From: Novosphingobium pokkalii
GTDB lineage: Bacteria; Pseudomonadota; Alphaproteobacteria; Sphingomonadales; Sphingomonadaceae
Direction: 5' to 3'
NCBI RefSeq assembly: GCF_014652855.1
Contig: NZ_BMZP01000002.1
Span: 124,001-188,000 of the forward strand
Length of the DNA stretch: 64,000 nt
Position 1 is the first letter of the stretch. Each line of letters begins with the position of its first letter. The notes beneath the pieces are model-generated. The model was not told the origin of the DNA and made no database searches. It was given only the letters and a program-made list of their open reading frames with translations. This document shows positions 63,301-64,000 of the stretch, piece after piece. The translations under genes were made by a program, and so were the position numbers.

Positions 63301-64000
63301 GCGGTCTCCAGTGCGAGGCCGAGCGCACGGGCGCGCGCCTCGATCAGATCTACGCCCGTGCCGCTGGCCGTGCCGAACACGCAGTGATCGGGGCGCAGCA
63401 GGACGGCATCGACGCCATGGGCATCGAGCCAGGCGGTGACCGCGCCGGCATCGTCGAGCGACGCGGCCACCAGGCGCGTGACGAGGGGAGAGGTTCCCGT
63501 CACGCTGTCATCCCGCACGAACAGGCGCCAGCCTTGCCCGGCCACGTCGTCCAGCTTGCGCCCATCGGCCAGGATCGGCTGGATGAAGCGGGCGCCGGCA
63601 GCCGGGCTGGGCATGACGAGGCCGGTGGCAATCGCCGGAATCAGGTCATGCGCGGTCTCGCCGGCCTTTTGCGCGGCCGTGGCGCGAATCGCGGCATCGC
63701 GGGCGGCGGCCTTGGCCGGATCGAGTTCGCAGATATAGCGCCCGGCGGCCACCGCCGCGCCGATCACCCCGCGCACGTGCGGGTCGCGCTCGGGCTGGTA
63801 GGTGTCGAGGATCGCCGGATCGGCGCCGTGGTTGGCGATGGCGTCCATCTTCCACGCCAGGTTCGCCACGTCGCGCAGGCCATGGCACATGCCCTGGCCG
63901 AAGAACGGCGGCGTCTGGTGCGCGGCATCGCCGGCCAGGAACACGTTGCCCGCCTGCCAGCGCTCGGCCACCAGGCCATGGAAGCGATAAGTGGCGGCGC
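63297..64000 (-). CDS. FAD-dependent aromatic-ring monooxygenase (MhpA-like), N-terminus outside window
   Basis: The C-terminal ~234 residues are present. The FAD-binding GD motif is in AGDAAHQTPPFFGQGMCHGLRD, followed by NLAWKMDAIANHGADPAILDTYQPERDPHV and a thioredoxin-like C-terminal domain, as in 3-(3-hydroxyphenyl)propionate or phenol hydroxylases. The start lies beyond base 64000. It overlaps the GlcG-like gene by 4 bases and heads the operon seen here. Substrate unknown. Confidence 0.93.
   Translation of the reverse strand, partial: AATYRFHGLVAERWQAGNVFLAGDAAHQTPPFFGQGMCHGLRDVANLAWKMDAIANHGADPAILDTYQPERDPHVRGVIGAAVAAGRYICELDPAKAAARDAAIRATAAQKAGETAHDLIPAIATGLVMPSPAAGARFIQPILADGRKLDDVAGQGWRLFVRDDSVTGTSPLVTRLVAASLDDAGAVTAWLDAHGVDAVLLRPDHCVFGTASGTGVDLIEARARALGLALETA

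Overview
The window is about 64 kb of high-GC alphaproteobacterial chromosome, most consistent with a sphingomonad (Sphingomonadales, Novosphingobium-like). The evidence is a SciP (CtrA inhibitor) gene, a Coq7 gene, a large NAD-type glutamate dehydrogenase, a linked nadD-rsfS-rlmH-envC-ctpA block, a plant-type ferredoxin reductase, and a TonB receptor beside aromatic-ring genes. The species cannot be fixed from the sequence alone. Genes are densely packed with many 1-4 nt overlaps. No rRNA, tRNA, CRISPR array, phage or insertion-sequence transposase was recognised.

Layout. 1-2980: RND efflux permease (cut by the window edge) and its periplasmic adaptor. 3484-4145: sciP, translationally coupled to a small unknown gene behind a CtrA-like box. 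4285-7102: mnmA, a small membrane protein, and a penicillin-binding-fold lipoprotein that has lost its SxxK residues. 7241-8837: bactofilin and M23 peptidase pair (cell shape). 9044-16661: co-directional housekeeping block proA, nadD, rsfS, rlmH, envC-like, ctpA, dsbB, coq7 and a secreted protein. 16745-19741: fabI, BrkB/YihY, J-domain protein (minus). 19893-23902: pdxH, CDF transporter, LytS/LytTR two-component pair. 24056-28581: comM and polA (minus). 28919-29116: small lipoprotein. 29528-32169: class A beta-lactamase-like protein and dnaB. 32344-36512: UPF0262, Zur, msrA with a coupled 50-residue membrane protein, xthA, erpA, and an alpha/beta hydrolase. 36520-43309: TPR protein, LLM flavin enzyme and a 1,579-residue glutamate dehydrogenase. 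43452-48322: ferredoxin reductase, ppa, DUF1345, M61 peptidase. 48425-56407: hisS, prfA, prmC with an inserted DUF559 nuclease domain, DUF4167, lnt, metK. 56496-64000: an accessory cluster on the minus strand with an aromatic-ring monooxygenase, GlcG-like protein, extradiol-type VOC protein, FAH-family hydrolase, TonB receptor, esterase and GH1 beta-glucosidase. Together these look like uptake and breakdown of a glycosylated or esterified aromatic compound.

The most unusual content is a set of structured repeats. (1) GC-rich palindromes of the CCCCCTCCTC type occur singly or as inverted pairs. Two pairs flank a DUF559 (Vsr-like) nuclease ORF that sits in frame between prfA and prmC, so PrmC appears to be made as a DUF559-palindrome-PrmC fusion with no start codon of its own. 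(2) A ~148 bp element, present twice (about 94 % identical) and folding end to end into one hairpin, has terminal differences that co-vary; in each copy the left edge supplies the TAG stop codon of the adjoining gene. (3) A ~125 bp branched palindrome with a 25-bp closing stem separates the ferredoxin reductase and ppa. Other points are a Shine-Dalgarno hairpin before the ferredoxin reductase, a probable CTG start in the RND adaptor, and a small coupled gene upstream of msrA.
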